Assembly (NCBI GenBank): GCA_934647235.1
Contig: CAKUFG010000012.1
Span: forward strand, 16,508 to 80,507
Reading direction: 5' to 3'
Length of the DNA: 64,000 nucleotides
From: an uncultured Clostridia bacterium
GTDB taxonomy: Bacteria > Bacillota > Clostridia > Christensenellales > Aristaeellaceae
Position 1 is the first letter of the stretch, and every line of letters begins with the position of its first letter. The notes under the pieces are model-generated. The model worked only from the letters and a program-made list of their open reading frames with translations, was not told where the DNA came from and did not search any database. Both the position numbers and the translations under genes were made by a program. Of the stretch, positions 50,558-58,054 are shown piece after piece.

Positions 50558-51364
50558 ATGCCACAAAAGATCGTGCTGGTTGTCGGGGCCTCCTCGGGTC
50601 TGGGCCGCGCGGCGGCGCAATGCCTGGCCGCGGACGGCCATATCGTATACGCTGCGGCGCGCTCCTTTGCCAATGGGGCGGAGCCGCCCACGGGCTGCCG
50701 CGCGCTGGCGCTGGACGTAAGCGCTGCGGACAGCGTGCATGCGGCGGTGGACGCCGTGCTGCGCGAACAGGGGCGCGTCGACGCGCTGGTGTGCTGCGCG
50801 GCCAGCTTTACCATGTCGCCCATGGAGGAATTGCCCATCGATACCCTGGCGGATATGATGAACGTCAATTTCCTGGGCATGGCGCGCTGCGTGCAGGCCG
50901 TAATGCCCGCCATGCGCGCGCAGAAAAGCGGCCATATCGTGCTGTTTTCCTCGCTCAACGGCCTGTTTTCCATTCCTTTCCAGGGCGCGTACAGCGCCAC
51001 CAAGCACGCGGTGGAGGCTTACGGCGAGGCGCTGGCGCAGGAAACGCTGGGCATGGGCATCCATGTGACGGTGGTAGAGCCGGGCGACTGCCGGGGCGGT
51101 TCGCAGAAGTATCGCCGTGTGTATCTGAATGAAAATTCGCCCTACGCCGCAGCCTTTGAGCACGGCACGGCCAAAATACACCATGATGAAACCAACGGCC
51201 TGCCGCCCGAGCGCGTGGGGCATGCGGTGGCCAAGGCGGTCGGGAAGAAGAACCCGCCCGCGCGCCTGGTGGTGGCCTCGCTGGATCAGCGCAGCGCCAT
51301 CTGGATGCACAGGTTCCTGCCGCGCAAGCTGTTTAATCGTATTGTTGCCGCTTACTATCGCTGA
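50558..51364 (+). CDS. Short-chain dehydrogenase/reductase (ketoreductase candidate)
   Basis: 268 residues, classical SDR: cofactor motif VVGASSGLGRAAA at residues 9-17, NNAG region replaced by CCAAS near 88, catalytic Ser in FSSLNGLFS near 132 and YSATK with Tyr and Lys near 145-149, then VEPGDCRGG. The acidic residue after strand 2 is absent (AAARSF), suggesting NADPH. The C-terminal HRFLPRKLFNRIV is a common membrane-associating tail. Its gene is followed 30 bases later by the ligase-ACP-oxoamine synthase fusion, so it probably reduces the ketone made by that enzyme, as 3-ketodihydrosphingosine reductase does after serine palmitoyltransferase. This role is inferred from the pairing. Confidence 0.9.
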   Translation: MPQKIVLVVGASSGLGRAAAQCLAADGHIVYAAARSFANGAEPPTGCRALALDVSAADSVHAAVDAVLREQGRVDALVCCAASFTMSPMEELPIDTLADMMNVNFLGMARCVQAVMPAMRAQKSGHIVLFSSLNGLFSIPFQGAYSATKHAVEAYGEALAQETLGMGIHVTVVEPGDCRGGSQKYRRVYLNENSPYAAAFEHGTAKIHHDETNGLPPERVGHAVAKAVGKKNPPARLVVASLDQRSAIWMHRFLPRKLFNRIVAAYYR

Positions 51365-51394
51365 AACTGACCGACTGATAAAAAAGGAGAAAGC

Positions 51395-54300
51395 ATGCCG
51401 ACGCCCCGCGATCAGAAATGCGCCCTGCTGCGCAAAAACCTGTGTTTCGAGAACTTTTTTGAAACGCTGTGCGTAGACCGCGATCAGACCGCCGCCATCT
51501 GGCTGGAAAACGATCGTGAGCAAAGCTATAATTATGAAGAATTTCACGCCCGCGCCCTGCAGGCCGCCGCGCGCATTGACGATGCGCGCCTGGGCCGCCG
51601 CGACGGCTGGGTGGGCCTGTGCATGGAAACCTGCGTGGATTGGCCCATCCTGTTCTGGGGTCTGCTGGCGGCGGGCAGAAAGCCGCTGCTGCTGGACCCC
51701 ACCCTCAGCGACGCGGGGCTGACCCACCTGCTTTCCCAGGCGGGGGCCGGAGCGGTGATCATCGGCAAGCGCCGCGACGCGCTGCCTGAAATTGCCCAGC
51801 GCCTGCCGGGCGAATTGACCTCGGGCGCGTACAGCAAGAATTTCAAGCCCTGCTGGGCCGACCGCATCGCCCTGTGCACCTCGGGCACCACGGCCACCTC
51901 GCGCGTGTATGTATACGACGGCCGTGCCATCTGCCTGCAGGCCATTGCCTTTATCGAGCAGCAGCGCGGCCGCTGCATGACCAACGAAAAATACGGCCGC
52001 GAGCGCACGCTGTGCTTCCTGCCGCTCAACCACATCTTCGGCCTGATGACCAACATGATCCCCACCGCGCTGGAGGGCAATCCGCAGGTTTATCTGCATG
52101 ACCGCGCGCCGGAAACCATCCTGAAGACCTGCCGCATCTGCAAGGTGGAGCTGATCATGGCCGTGCCGCTGCTGATCAACGGCCTGTCCTCCGCCCTGCA
52201 GAAGAAGGTATCCAAGCTGTCCGCGCCCAAGCGCCGCGCCTTCCGCGCGCTGCAGAATACCTCCATCGCCATCCAGACCGCATGGCCCGAGGGCGGCATG
52301 TGGATTGCCAAGCATGTGCTGTTCAAATCCGTCAACGCGCAGCTGTTTGGCCCAACGCTGCGGCAGATCGCCCTGGGCGGCGCGAACGCCCCGCAGGAGC
52401 ACCTGCGCAACATCGCGGCGCTGGGCTATTGCGTATCCTTTGGTTACGGCATGACCGAAACCGCCGTGACAGCCTATGACGGCGCGGTGGATATGAAGGC
52501 CCGCCTGTCCGGGTGCTCGGGCAAGCTGCTGCCTATCGCGCACGCGAAAATTGCGGAGACTGGCGAGCTGATCGTGGGCTGCGAGGCCATTCATATCGGT
52601 CAGCTGCGCGACGGCAAGCTGATCCCGCCTGATCTGGACGAGAACGGCATGTTCCATACCGGCGATATCGTGCGCTTTGACGAAAAGCAGCGCCTGCACA
52701 TCGAGGGCCGCATCAAGGATGTGATCATCGGCGCGTCGGGCGAAAACATTTATCCAGATGAGATTGAAAACGCCTTTACCGGCATTCCGGGCGTTGATAT
52801 GATGACCGTGCTGGGCACGGGCGATAAGGGCCGCGAGCAGGTGACGCTGGTGCTGACCCTGGGCGAGGGCATGCGCGACGCCGCCCTGCGCGCGCAGATC
52901 AAGGCCGAGGTAGAGCAGCGCAACCGCACCCTGCCCGCGCCCAAGCAGGCACGTCTGGTGCTGTGCACGGCCGAAAAGCTGCCGCTTTCGGGCAGCATGA
53001 AGGTAAAGCGCGTGGAGCTGCGCCAGCGCATCGAAAAGGGCGAATTCCCCTGCGAAGCGCTCACGGGCAGCGCGCCCGCGCCCAGGCAGACCGCTGCGGC
53101 GGCTCCCGCTCCCAAGGCGCAGGATACGCTGGCCGACCTGCCGGGACAGGATGATATTGAAAAGCAGGTGGCGGCTTTCTTTGCCGATGCGCTGTCCATC
53201 AGCGAGCCGGTGGCGCCCACCGCGCACTTCGTCAACGATCTGGGCGGGGACAGCCTGCAGATGCTGTCCGTGATGCTCAGAATTGAGGAAGCCTACGGCG
53301 TGCTGCTGACCGAGGATGAGATTGCCGGCTGCACCTGCGCCCGCGATGTGGCCCGCGTGATCCGCGCGCGGCTGCACGGCGATCTGCCTGCCCAGACCCC
53401 CACTCCCGAGGCGGGCAAGGTCAAGCGCATCACCCGCATCGAGGATACCCCGGAGTATGCCGCCCTGCAGGAGCGCTTCCGCGCCATTCACGGCGAGAAT
53501 CCCTACTTTGTGTGCCATGAGTCCCCGCTGATGGATACCTCCGTGATGGACGGCCACGAGGTGCTCAACTTTGGTTCCTATAACTACGCGGGCATGTCCG
53601 GCCGTCCCGAGACCGTCAATGCGGCCATTGAGGCTACCAGGAAGTACGGCACGTCGGCCAGCGGCAGCCGTCTGCTGGGCGGCGAAAAGAAGCTGCACGA
53701 GCAGCTGGAAGCCGCCATTGCGGAGTGGAAGCATACCGAGGACGCGCTGGTGCTGGTATCGGGCCATGCCACCAATGTGACCTTTGTGGGCAACTTCTGC
53801 GGCAAGGGCGATCTGATTGTATACGACGCGCTGGCGCATAATTCCATCCACGAGGGCTGCCGCATGAGCGACGCGGTGTCCAAGGCCTTCCCGCACAACG
53901 ACGTGGCCGCGCTGGAAAGCATCCTGCGCGCGCAGCGCGATAAGTTTGCCAAGGTGCTGATTGTGTGCGAGGGCGCCTATAGCATGGACGGCGACGTGGC
54001 GCCTGTGCCCGAGTACGTGCGGCTGAAAAAGCAGTACGGATGCTTCCTGATGGTGGACGAGGCGCACTCTGCGGGCGTGCTGGGCGCTACCGGCGCGGGC
54101 GTGGACGAGTTCTTCGGCCTGGCGGGCGACGATATCGATATCAAGATGGGTACGTTGAGCAAGGGCCTGGGCACCTGCGGCGGCTATTTGGCGGGCAAAA
54201 AGGCGCTGATTGAATATCTGCGCTACACGCTGCCGGGCTTTGTATTCTCGGTGGGCATGGCGCCGCCGCTGGCCGGCGCGGCGCTGGAGGCCGTGCGCCT

Positions 54301-54646
54301 GCTGCGCAGCGATCCTACCATCATGCAGCGCTTGCAGCGCAATATCAAGCTGTTTGTGTCCGAGGCGCATAAGCGCGGGCTGGATACCTGCCTGGCGGGA
54401 GATTCGGCCATCATTCCCATCCTGATCGGCAATGATTCGGATGCGTTTGAGCTGTCTGTGGCGCTGGGGCACAAGGGCGTGTTCGTTCCCCCGGCGGTGT
54501 ACCCGGCTGTGCCGCGCAACAGCGCGCGTCTGCGCTTCTGCGTGATCAGCGAGCACAAGCCCGAGCAGATCATCCGTGCGCTGGATACCCTGATGGAAAC
54601 GGCGGACGAGATGGGCATCAACATCCGCAAACGCGAGGAAAAATAA
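51395..54646 (+). CDS. Tri-domain protein: acyl-AMP ligase - acyl carrier protein - alpha-oxoamine synthase
   Basis: 1083 residues (AAGGAG before the ATG). Residues 1-550: AMP-binding enzyme with TSGTTATS (162-169), YGMTETA (351-357), HTGDIVRFDEKQRLHIEGRI (421-440), and K536 in LSGSMKVKR as catalytic Lys. Residues 555-580: Pro/Ala linker. Residues 583-665: carrier domain, FVNDLGGDSLQML with Ser620 for phosphopantetheine. Residues 690-1083: PLP-dependent alpha-oxoamine synthase with GTSASGSRLLGG (752-763), AHNSIHEGC (814-822), VDEAHSAG (887-894) and TLSKGLG with K923 as PLP lysine. Predicted reaction: activate a fatty or other acid, load it on the carrier, condense it with an amino acid (decarboxylating) to an alpha-aminoketone. 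The acyl chain and amino acid are unknown; serine would give a sphingoid precursor. Confidence 0.9.
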   Translation: MPTPRDQKCALLRKNLCFENFFETLCVDRDQTAAIWLENDREQSYNYEEFHARALQAAARIDDARLGRRDGWVGLCMETCVDWPILFWGLLAAGRKPLLLDPTLSDAGLTHLLSQAGAGAVIIGKRRDALPEIAQRLPGELTSGAYSKNFKPCWADRIALCTSGTTATSRVYVYDGRAICLQAIAFIEQQRGRCMTNEKYGRERTLCFLPLNHIFGLMTNMIPTALEGNPQVYLHDRAPETILKTCRICKVELIMAVPLLINGLSSALQKKVSKLSAPKRRAFRALQNTSIAIQTAWPEGGMWIAKHVLFKSVNAQLFGPTLRQIALGGANAPQEHLRNIAALGYCVSFGYGMTETAVTAYDGAVDMKARLSGCSGKLLPIAHAKIAETGELIVGCEAIHIGQLRDGKLIPPDLDENGMFHTGDIVRFDEKQRLHIEGRIKDVIIGASGENIYPDEIENAFTGIPGVDMMTVLGTGDKGREQVTLVLTLGEGMRDAALRAQIKAEVEQRNRTLPAPKQARLVLCTAEKLPLSGSMKVKRVELRQRIEKGEFPCEALTGSAPAPRQTAAAAPAPKAQDTLADLPGQDDIEKQVAAFFADALSISEPVAPTAHFVNDLGGDSLQMLSVMLRIEEAYGVLLTEDEIAGCTCARDVARVIRARLHGDLPAQTPTPEAGKVKRITRIEDTPEYAALQERFRAIHGENPYFVCHESPLMDTSVMDGHEVLNFGSYNYAGMSGRPETVNAAIEATRKYGTSASGSRLLGGEKKLHEQLEAAIAEWKHTEDALVLVSGHATNVTFVGNFCGKGDLIVYDALAHNSIHEGCRMSDAVSKAFPHNDVAALESILRAQRDKFAKVLIVCEGAYSMDGDVAPVPEYVRLKKQYGCFLMVDEAHSAGVLGATGAGVDEFFGLAGDDIDIKMGTLSKGLGTCGGYLAGKKALIEYLRYTLPGFVFSVGMAPPLAGAALEAVRLLRSDPTIMQRLQRNIKLFVSEAHKRGLDTCLAGDSAIIPILIGNDSDAFELSVALGHKGVFVPPAVYPAVPRNSARLRFCVISEHKPEQIIRALDTLMETADEMGINIRKREEK

Positions 54647-54648
54647 GC

Positions 54649-54695
54649 AATTCGCGCCGGTGTGCAGGAGTTTTTCCTGCCCGGCGCGAATTTTC
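54649..54695 (+). terminator. Terminator of the SDR - oxoamine synthase operon
   Basis: 12-bp stem AATTCGCGCCGG (54649-54660) / CCGGCGCGAATT (54681-54692) with an inner CAGGA/TCCTG stem and T-run. Confidence 0.9.
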
Positions 54696-54726
54696 TATAC
54701 TCAGAACATAAGGAGCGTGGACGCGG

Positions 54727-55347
54727 ATGAAACAGGAGCAGTGGCTGGATTGGGCGATTGAGCTGCAAAGCCTGGCGCAGGCCGGGCTGACCTATGGGCG
54801 CGACGTATACGATCTGGAGCGCTATCAGCGGCTGCGGGATATCGCGGCGGAGATGCTGGCCAGCCAGACCGACCTGCCGCTGGAGCAGGTGAAAACGCTG
54901 TTCTGCAATGAGACGGGCTATCAGACTCCCAAGGTGGATACCCGCGCAGCGGTGTTTCGGGAGGGGCGAATCCTGCTGGTGCGCGAGAACGACGGCGCGT
55001 GGAGTTTGCCCGGCGGCTGGTGCGAGGTGAACCTGTCGATTGGCGAGAATGCTGAAAAGGAAACGTTGGAGGAGGCGGGGCTGCGCGTGCGCGCCCGGCG
55101 GCTGATCGCCGTGCAGGACCGCAACCGCCATAACACGCCCCGCTATGCCTATGGGATCGTCAAGGCGTTTGTGCTGTGCGAGCTGCTGGACGGGGACTTT
55201 GTGCAAAACAGCGAGACGACGGAGAGCGGCTTTTTTGCGCTGGACGCGCTGCCTGCTCCCCTGGCGCAGGAAAAAAACAGCCGCGAGCAGATTGCACTGT
55301 GCTTTCAGGCTGCGGCGGCGGAACGGTGGGAAACGGTCTTTGATTGA
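54727..55347 (+). CDS. NUDIX hydrolase with N-terminal helical domain
   Basis: 206 residues. N-terminal 60 residues are a helical Nudix_N_2-like module (QWLDWAIELQSLAQAGLTYGRDVYDLERYQRLRDIA). The catalytic NUDIX box is GGWCEVNLSIGENAEKETLEEAG at about residues 98-120, with the REVxEE helix represented by KETLEEAG (Lys for Arg at its first position). This domain order is seen in ADP-ribose or nucleotide-sugar pyrophosphatases of Firmicutes. Single gene between two terminators and promoters; unrelated to the synthase operon upstream. AAGGAGCG lies upstream of the ATG. Confidence 0.9.
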   Translation: MKQEQWLDWAIELQSLAQAGLTYGRDVYDLERYQRLRDIAAEMLASQTDLPLEQVKTLFCNETGYQTPKVDTRAAVFREGRILLVRENDGAWSLPGGWCEVNLSIGENAEKETLEEAGLRVRARRLIAVQDRNRHNTPRYAYGIVKAFVLCELLDGDFVQNSETTESGFFALDALPAPLAQEKNSREQIALCFQAAAAERWETVFD

Positions 55348-55385
55348 GCCGTCTGTTTTTTCGTTGTATTCTGCGCGCAAAACGG

Positions 55386-55414
55386 TTGACAGCGCGGACG
55401 CGCTATTTTATAAT
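55386..55414 (+). promoter_or_regulatory. Promoter of attenuation unit 1
   Basis: Consensus TTGACA (55386-55391), 17-base spacer, TATAAT (55409-55414). The transcript starts about 25 bases before the leader peptide. Confidence 0.9.
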
Positions 55415-55446
55415 CTGGCTATCAAGATGAAAGGGAGGCGGCCGTC

Positions 55447-55587
55447 ATGACGCAGCAGATGCAGCGCAGTTTCCGGTCGGCTTCCTGCAACGCGCTTTCG
55501 GCACGCTATGTTGGCGTGTCTTCTTTGTATTACGGCTATTATTACTATTATTATGCCCCAATAGCCTGTCTGAAAAGAAGCGCGTGA
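55447..55587 (+). CDS. Tyrosine-rich leader peptide 1
   Basis: A 46-codon open frame, ATG with GGGAGG 8 bases upstream, TGA at 55585. After an unremarkable N-terminal half (MTQQMQRSFRSASC), residues 28-36 are YYGYYYYYY: eight tyrosine codons out of nine (55528-55554). The peptide ends APIACLKRSA. It has no export signal or domain and is followed by a terminator hairpin before the binding-protein gene. This matches leader peptides of ribosome-mediated attenuation, where scarce charged tRNA-Tyr would stall the ribosome on the run. Expected outcome: more readthrough when tyrosine is short. I know of no described leader with this sequence. Confidence 0.85.
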   Translation: MTQQMQRSFRSASCNALSARYVGVSSLYYGYYYYYYAPIACLKRSA

Positions 55588-55654
55588 GAATACCGGCTCG
55601 GCCGGAAACAACGATTCAAGCGGCGGCTCCCTTTCAGACAGGGGGCCGCTTTTT
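55566..55654 (+). promoter_or_regulatory. Attenuator 1: mutually exclusive antiterminator and terminator
   Basis: Terminator: GCGGCTCCC (55623-55631) with GGGGGCCGC (55641-55649), T-run 55650-55654. Antiterminator: CTGTCTGAAA (55566-55575), lying in the last leader codons just after the Tyr run, pairs perfectly with TTTCAGACAG (55632-55641), which forms the terminator loop and first base of its right arm. A small hairpin CCGGC-tcg-GCCGG (55593-55605) lies between. A ribosome stalled on tyrosine codons leaves 55566-55575 free; a ribosome at the stop codon covers it. Confidence 0.8.
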
Positions 55655-55684
55655 GATAATCAACTTTTACAGGAGGAACCTACG

Positions 55685-56638
55685 ATGAAAAAGGTATGCG
55701 CGATTGTGATGGCTTTGTGTCTGCTGCTGGCGGGGCTGTGCCCGGCTCTGGCGGAGGATAAGACCTATAGAATCGGTATCTGTCAGCTGGCTCCGCACCC
55801 GGCGCTGGACGCGGCCACCCAGGGCTTCCGTGATTTCCTGACCGAAAAGCTGGGCGATAAGGTAGTCTTTGACGAGCAGAACGCGGCTGGCGAAGCGGCC
55901 ACCTGCATGCAGATCATGAACTCCTTTATCTCCGAGGATGTCGATCTGATCATGGCCAACGCTACCGCTTCGCTGCAGGCGGCGCAGAGCGCTACGGGCG
56001 ATATCCCGATTCTGGGCACGGCGGTGACGGATTACGGCGTGGCGCTGGATCTGACCTGCGTGGACGGCAAGACGGGGGTAAATATCTCCGGCACGTCCGA
56101 CCTGGCCCCGCTGGATCAGCAGGCGGCGATGATCAAGGAGCTGTTCCCCGAAGCCAAGGAAATCGGCCTGCTGTACTGCTCCAGCGAGGCCAACTCAGCC
56201 TACCAGATCGAAGTGATGACGCAGGAGCTGACCAAGCTGGGCTTCCGTTGCACGGAGTTTGCCTTCAGCGATTCCAGCGACGTGACCTCCATGACCAGCA
56301 CGGCCTGCCAGAACAGCGACGTGATTTATGTGCCTACTGACAACGTGGTGGCGACCTGCGCCGAAGCCATCCGCAATGTGGCAGAGGTGGATCGCGTGCC
56401 GATCATTGCGGGCGAGGAGGGCGCGTGCGCGGGCTGCGGCGTGGCAACGCTGTCCATCAGCTACTATGAGCTGGGCCGCATCACGGGCGAAATGGCCTTT
56501 GAGGTGCTTTGCGAGGGCGCGGATATCAGCCAGATGGCCATCCGCTATGCGCCGACCACAGCCAAGAAATACAATGCCGAGCTGTGCGCGGCGCTGGGCC
56601 TGACCATGCCGGCGGATTACGAGGCCATCGCGCAGTAA
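55685..56638 (+). CDS. TrpX-like ABC transporter substrate-binding protein 1
   Basis: 317 residues. A signal peptide (KKVCAIVMALCLLLAGLCPALA, cleaved before EDK) precedes a periplasmic-binding fold of the ABC_sub_bind (PF04392) type: IGICQLAPHPALDAATQGFRDFL, AAQSATGDIPILGTAVTDYG, NISGTSDLAPLDQQAAMIKELFP, IGLLYCSSEANSAYQIE, YVPTDNVVATCAEAIRN and ISYYELGRITGEMAFE. No lipobox at the processing site. TrpX members bring in tryptophan in streptococci; here a Tyr-rich leader suggests tyrosine or another aromatic compound. It is closely related to the second copy at 57024. AGGAGG precedes the ATG. Confidence 0.9.
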   Translation: MKKVCAIVMALCLLLAGLCPALAEDKTYRIGICQLAPHPALDAATQGFRDFLTEKLGDKVVFDEQNAAGEAATCMQIMNSFISEDVDLIMANATASLQAAQSATGDIPILGTAVTDYGVALDLTCVDGKTGVNISGTSDLAPLDQQAAMIKELFPEAKEIGLLYCSSEANSAYQIEVMTQELTKLGFRCTEFAFSDSSDVTSMTSTACQNSDVIYVPTDNVVATCAEAIRNVAEVDRVPIIAGEEGACAGCGVATLSISYYELGRITGEMAFEVLCEGADISQMAIRYAPTTAKKYNAELCAALGLTMPADYEAIAQ

Positions 56639-56640
56639 GC

Positions 56641-56669
56641 GCGCATACATGCTTTGCATGATTATGCGC
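56641..56669 (+). terminator. Hairpin after binding protein 1
   Basis: GCGCATA (56641-56647) / TATGCGC (56663-56669) with an inner CATGC-ttt-GCATG stem; no T-run. It may end or stabilise the unit 1 transcript. Confidence 0.5.
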
Positions 56670-56728
56670 CAAATCCGGCGCTGAAGCCGATTTCCCTGTT
56701 TTTCCATTGTATTCTATGCATAAACCGG

Positions 56729-56757
56729 TTGACAGCCGCGCCTGGCTGGATTATAAT
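56729..56757 (+). promoter_or_regulatory. Promoter of attenuation unit 2
   Basis: TTGACA (56729-56734), 17-base spacer, TATAAT (56752-56757), the same consensus and spacing as unit 1. Confidence 0.9.
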
Positions 56758-56789
56758 TTGCCCATCAATCAAGCAAGGAGGACGCCGCA

Positions 56790-56930
56790 ATGACTACGAT
56801 CAACACCCGCAGCGCGATGGCGTCCTTCCGCATGGTTGATGCTGTGCGCTTCTTTAGCGTGCTGTTTTTTTACCGCGGCTTTTATTACTATTACCGCGCT
56901 CAAAATGCACGTCTGAATCGAAGCGTCTGA
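56790..56930 (+). CDS. Phe/Tyr-rich leader peptide 2
   Basis: Also exactly 46 codons, with AAGGAGG 8 bases before the ATG and TGA at 56928. Residues 20-35 are RFFSVLFFYRGFYYYY: five Phe and five Tyr codons within fifteen positions, ending in four consecutive tyrosines (56883-56894). The glycine at residue 30 and the C-terminal basic segment (LNRSV) align with leader 1 (LKRSA), so the two are homologous, while the N-terminal halves differ. Regulatory leader peptide for the second binding protein, permease and ATPase; the added phenylalanines suggest it senses both amino acids. Confidence 0.85.
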   Translation: MTTINTRSAMASFRMVDAVRFFSVLFFYRGFYYYYRAQNARLNRSV

Positions 56931-56996
56931 GGTTGTTCCGGCATGGCCGGGATCAGTTCAATCAGCGGCTCCCTTTCAGACGGGGGGCCGCTTTTT
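56910..56996 (+). promoter_or_regulatory. Attenuator 2: mutually exclusive antiterminator and terminator
   Basis: Terminator: AGCGGCTCCC (56964-56973) with a GGGGGCCGCT arm (56983-56992), T-run to 56996. Antiterminator: CGTCTGAA (56910-56917) pairs with TTCAGACG (56975-56982). Compared with unit 1, the outer T-A pair has become C-G, a compensatory change. The middle hairpin CCGGC-atg-GCCGG (56938-56950) is kept. Confidence 0.8.
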
Positions 56997-57023
56997 GATA
57001 AGTATTTTAAGGAGGAAACCACA

Positions 57024-57977
57024 ATGAAAAAGGTATGCGCGATTTTGATGGCTGTCTGTCTGCTGCTGGCGGGTCTGTGCCCGGCTCTGGCGGAGGAAAA
57101 AACCTATACCATCGGCATTTGCCAGCTGGCTCCCCATCCGGCGCTGGACGCGGCCACCAAGGGCTTCCGCGATTTCCTGACCGAAAAGCTGGGCGATCAG
57201 GTGACTTTTATTGAAAACAACGCGGCTGGCGAGGCGGCCAACTGCACGCTGATTATGAATAACTTCCTGGCCGAAAACGTCGATCTGATCATGGCCAACG
57301 CCACCGGCGCGCTGCAGGCGGCGCAGAGTGCTACGGGCGACATCCCGGTGCTGGGCACGGCGGTGACGGATTATGGCGTGGCGCTGGATCTGACCTGCGT
57401 GGACGGCAAGACGGGCACTAACATCTCCGGCACCTCCGATCTTGCCCCGCTGGATCAGCAGGCGGCGATGATCAAGGAGCTGTTCCCCGAAGCCAAGGAA
57501 ATCGGCCTGCTCTACTGCTCTGGCGAAGCCAACTCGGCCTACCAGATTGAAGTGATGACGCAGGAGCTGACCAAGCTGGGCTTCCACTGCACGGAGTTCG
57601 CCTTCAGCGATTCCAGCGACGTGGCGTCCATGACCAGCACGGCCTGCCAGACCAGCGACGTTATCTATGTGCCCACCGATAACACCGCTGCCAGCTGCAC
57701 CGAGGCCATCCGCAACGTGGTGGAAGTGGAAAAGGTACCCGTGGTTGCGGGCGAGGAAGGCATCTGCTCCGGCTGCGGCGTGACCACGCTGTCCATCAGC
57801 TACTACGAGCTGGGCCGCATCACGGGCGAAATGGCCTTTGAAGTGCTGACCCAGGGTGCGGATATCAGCCAGATGGCCATCCGCTACGCGCCGACCACCA
57901 CCAAGGAATTCAACGCCGAAATGTGCGGGATCCTGGGTGTGAACGTGCCCGCCGACTACGTGGCCATCGCCAAGTAA
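57024..57977 (+). CDS. TrpX-like ABC transporter substrate-binding protein 2
   Basis: 317 residues from the ATG at 57024 (AAGGAGG upstream). It is a paralogue of the protein at 55685, identical over long stretches such as VDLIMANAT, QSATGDIP, VTDYGVALDLTCVDGKTG and LAPLDQQAAMIKELFPEAKEIGLLYC, with differences near LAENVDL (against ISEDVDL), EKVPVVAGEEGICSGCG and the C-terminus. Same signal peptide and fold. It precedes the permease and ATPase, so it is the core binding protein of the importer; the first copy probably uses the same permease with altered affinity or ligand. Confidence 0.9.
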   Translation: MKKVCAILMAVCLLLAGLCPALAEEKTYTIGICQLAPHPALDAATKGFRDFLTEKLGDQVTFIENNAAGEAANCTLIMNNFLAENVDLIMANATGALQAAQSATGDIPVLGTAVTDYGVALDLTCVDGKTGTNISGTSDLAPLDQQAAMIKELFPEAKEIGLLYCSGEANSAYQIEVMTQELTKLGFHCTEFAFSDSSDVASMTSTACQTSDVIYVPTDNTAASCTEAIRNVVEVEKVPVVAGEEGICSGCGVTTLSISYYELGRITGEMAFEVLTQGADISQMAIRYAPTTTKEFNAEMCGILGVNVPADYVAIAK

Positions 57978-57992
57978 AATCAAAAGAGCATC

Positions 57993-58033
57993 TTAAAACT
58001 ACGGGAGGGGAGGGCCTGCGCCCTTCCTTCCCC
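57993..58033 (+). other. GC-rich hairpin between binding protein 2 and permease
   Basis: GGGAGGGGAGGGC-ctgc-GCCCTTCCTTCCC (about 58002-58031), imperfect 13-bp stem without T-run. Such stems often protect the upstream mRNA, which would raise binding protein over permease. Confidence 0.55.
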
Positions 58034-58054
58034 ACCGTGCTGTGTGGAGGAAAC

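Noticed and set aside
50450..54556. A 1368-codon open frame on the minus strand
   Set aside because: It is exactly antisense to the SDR and the ligase-ACP-synthase fusion, rich in His, Gln, Gly and Ala, without domains or ribosome binding site; a shadow caused by high GC third positions.
55395..57020. T-box riboswitch as the regulator of the importer
   Set aside because: No T-box sequence, specifier loop or AG-bulge was found; the translated leaders with competing hairpins explain the region better.
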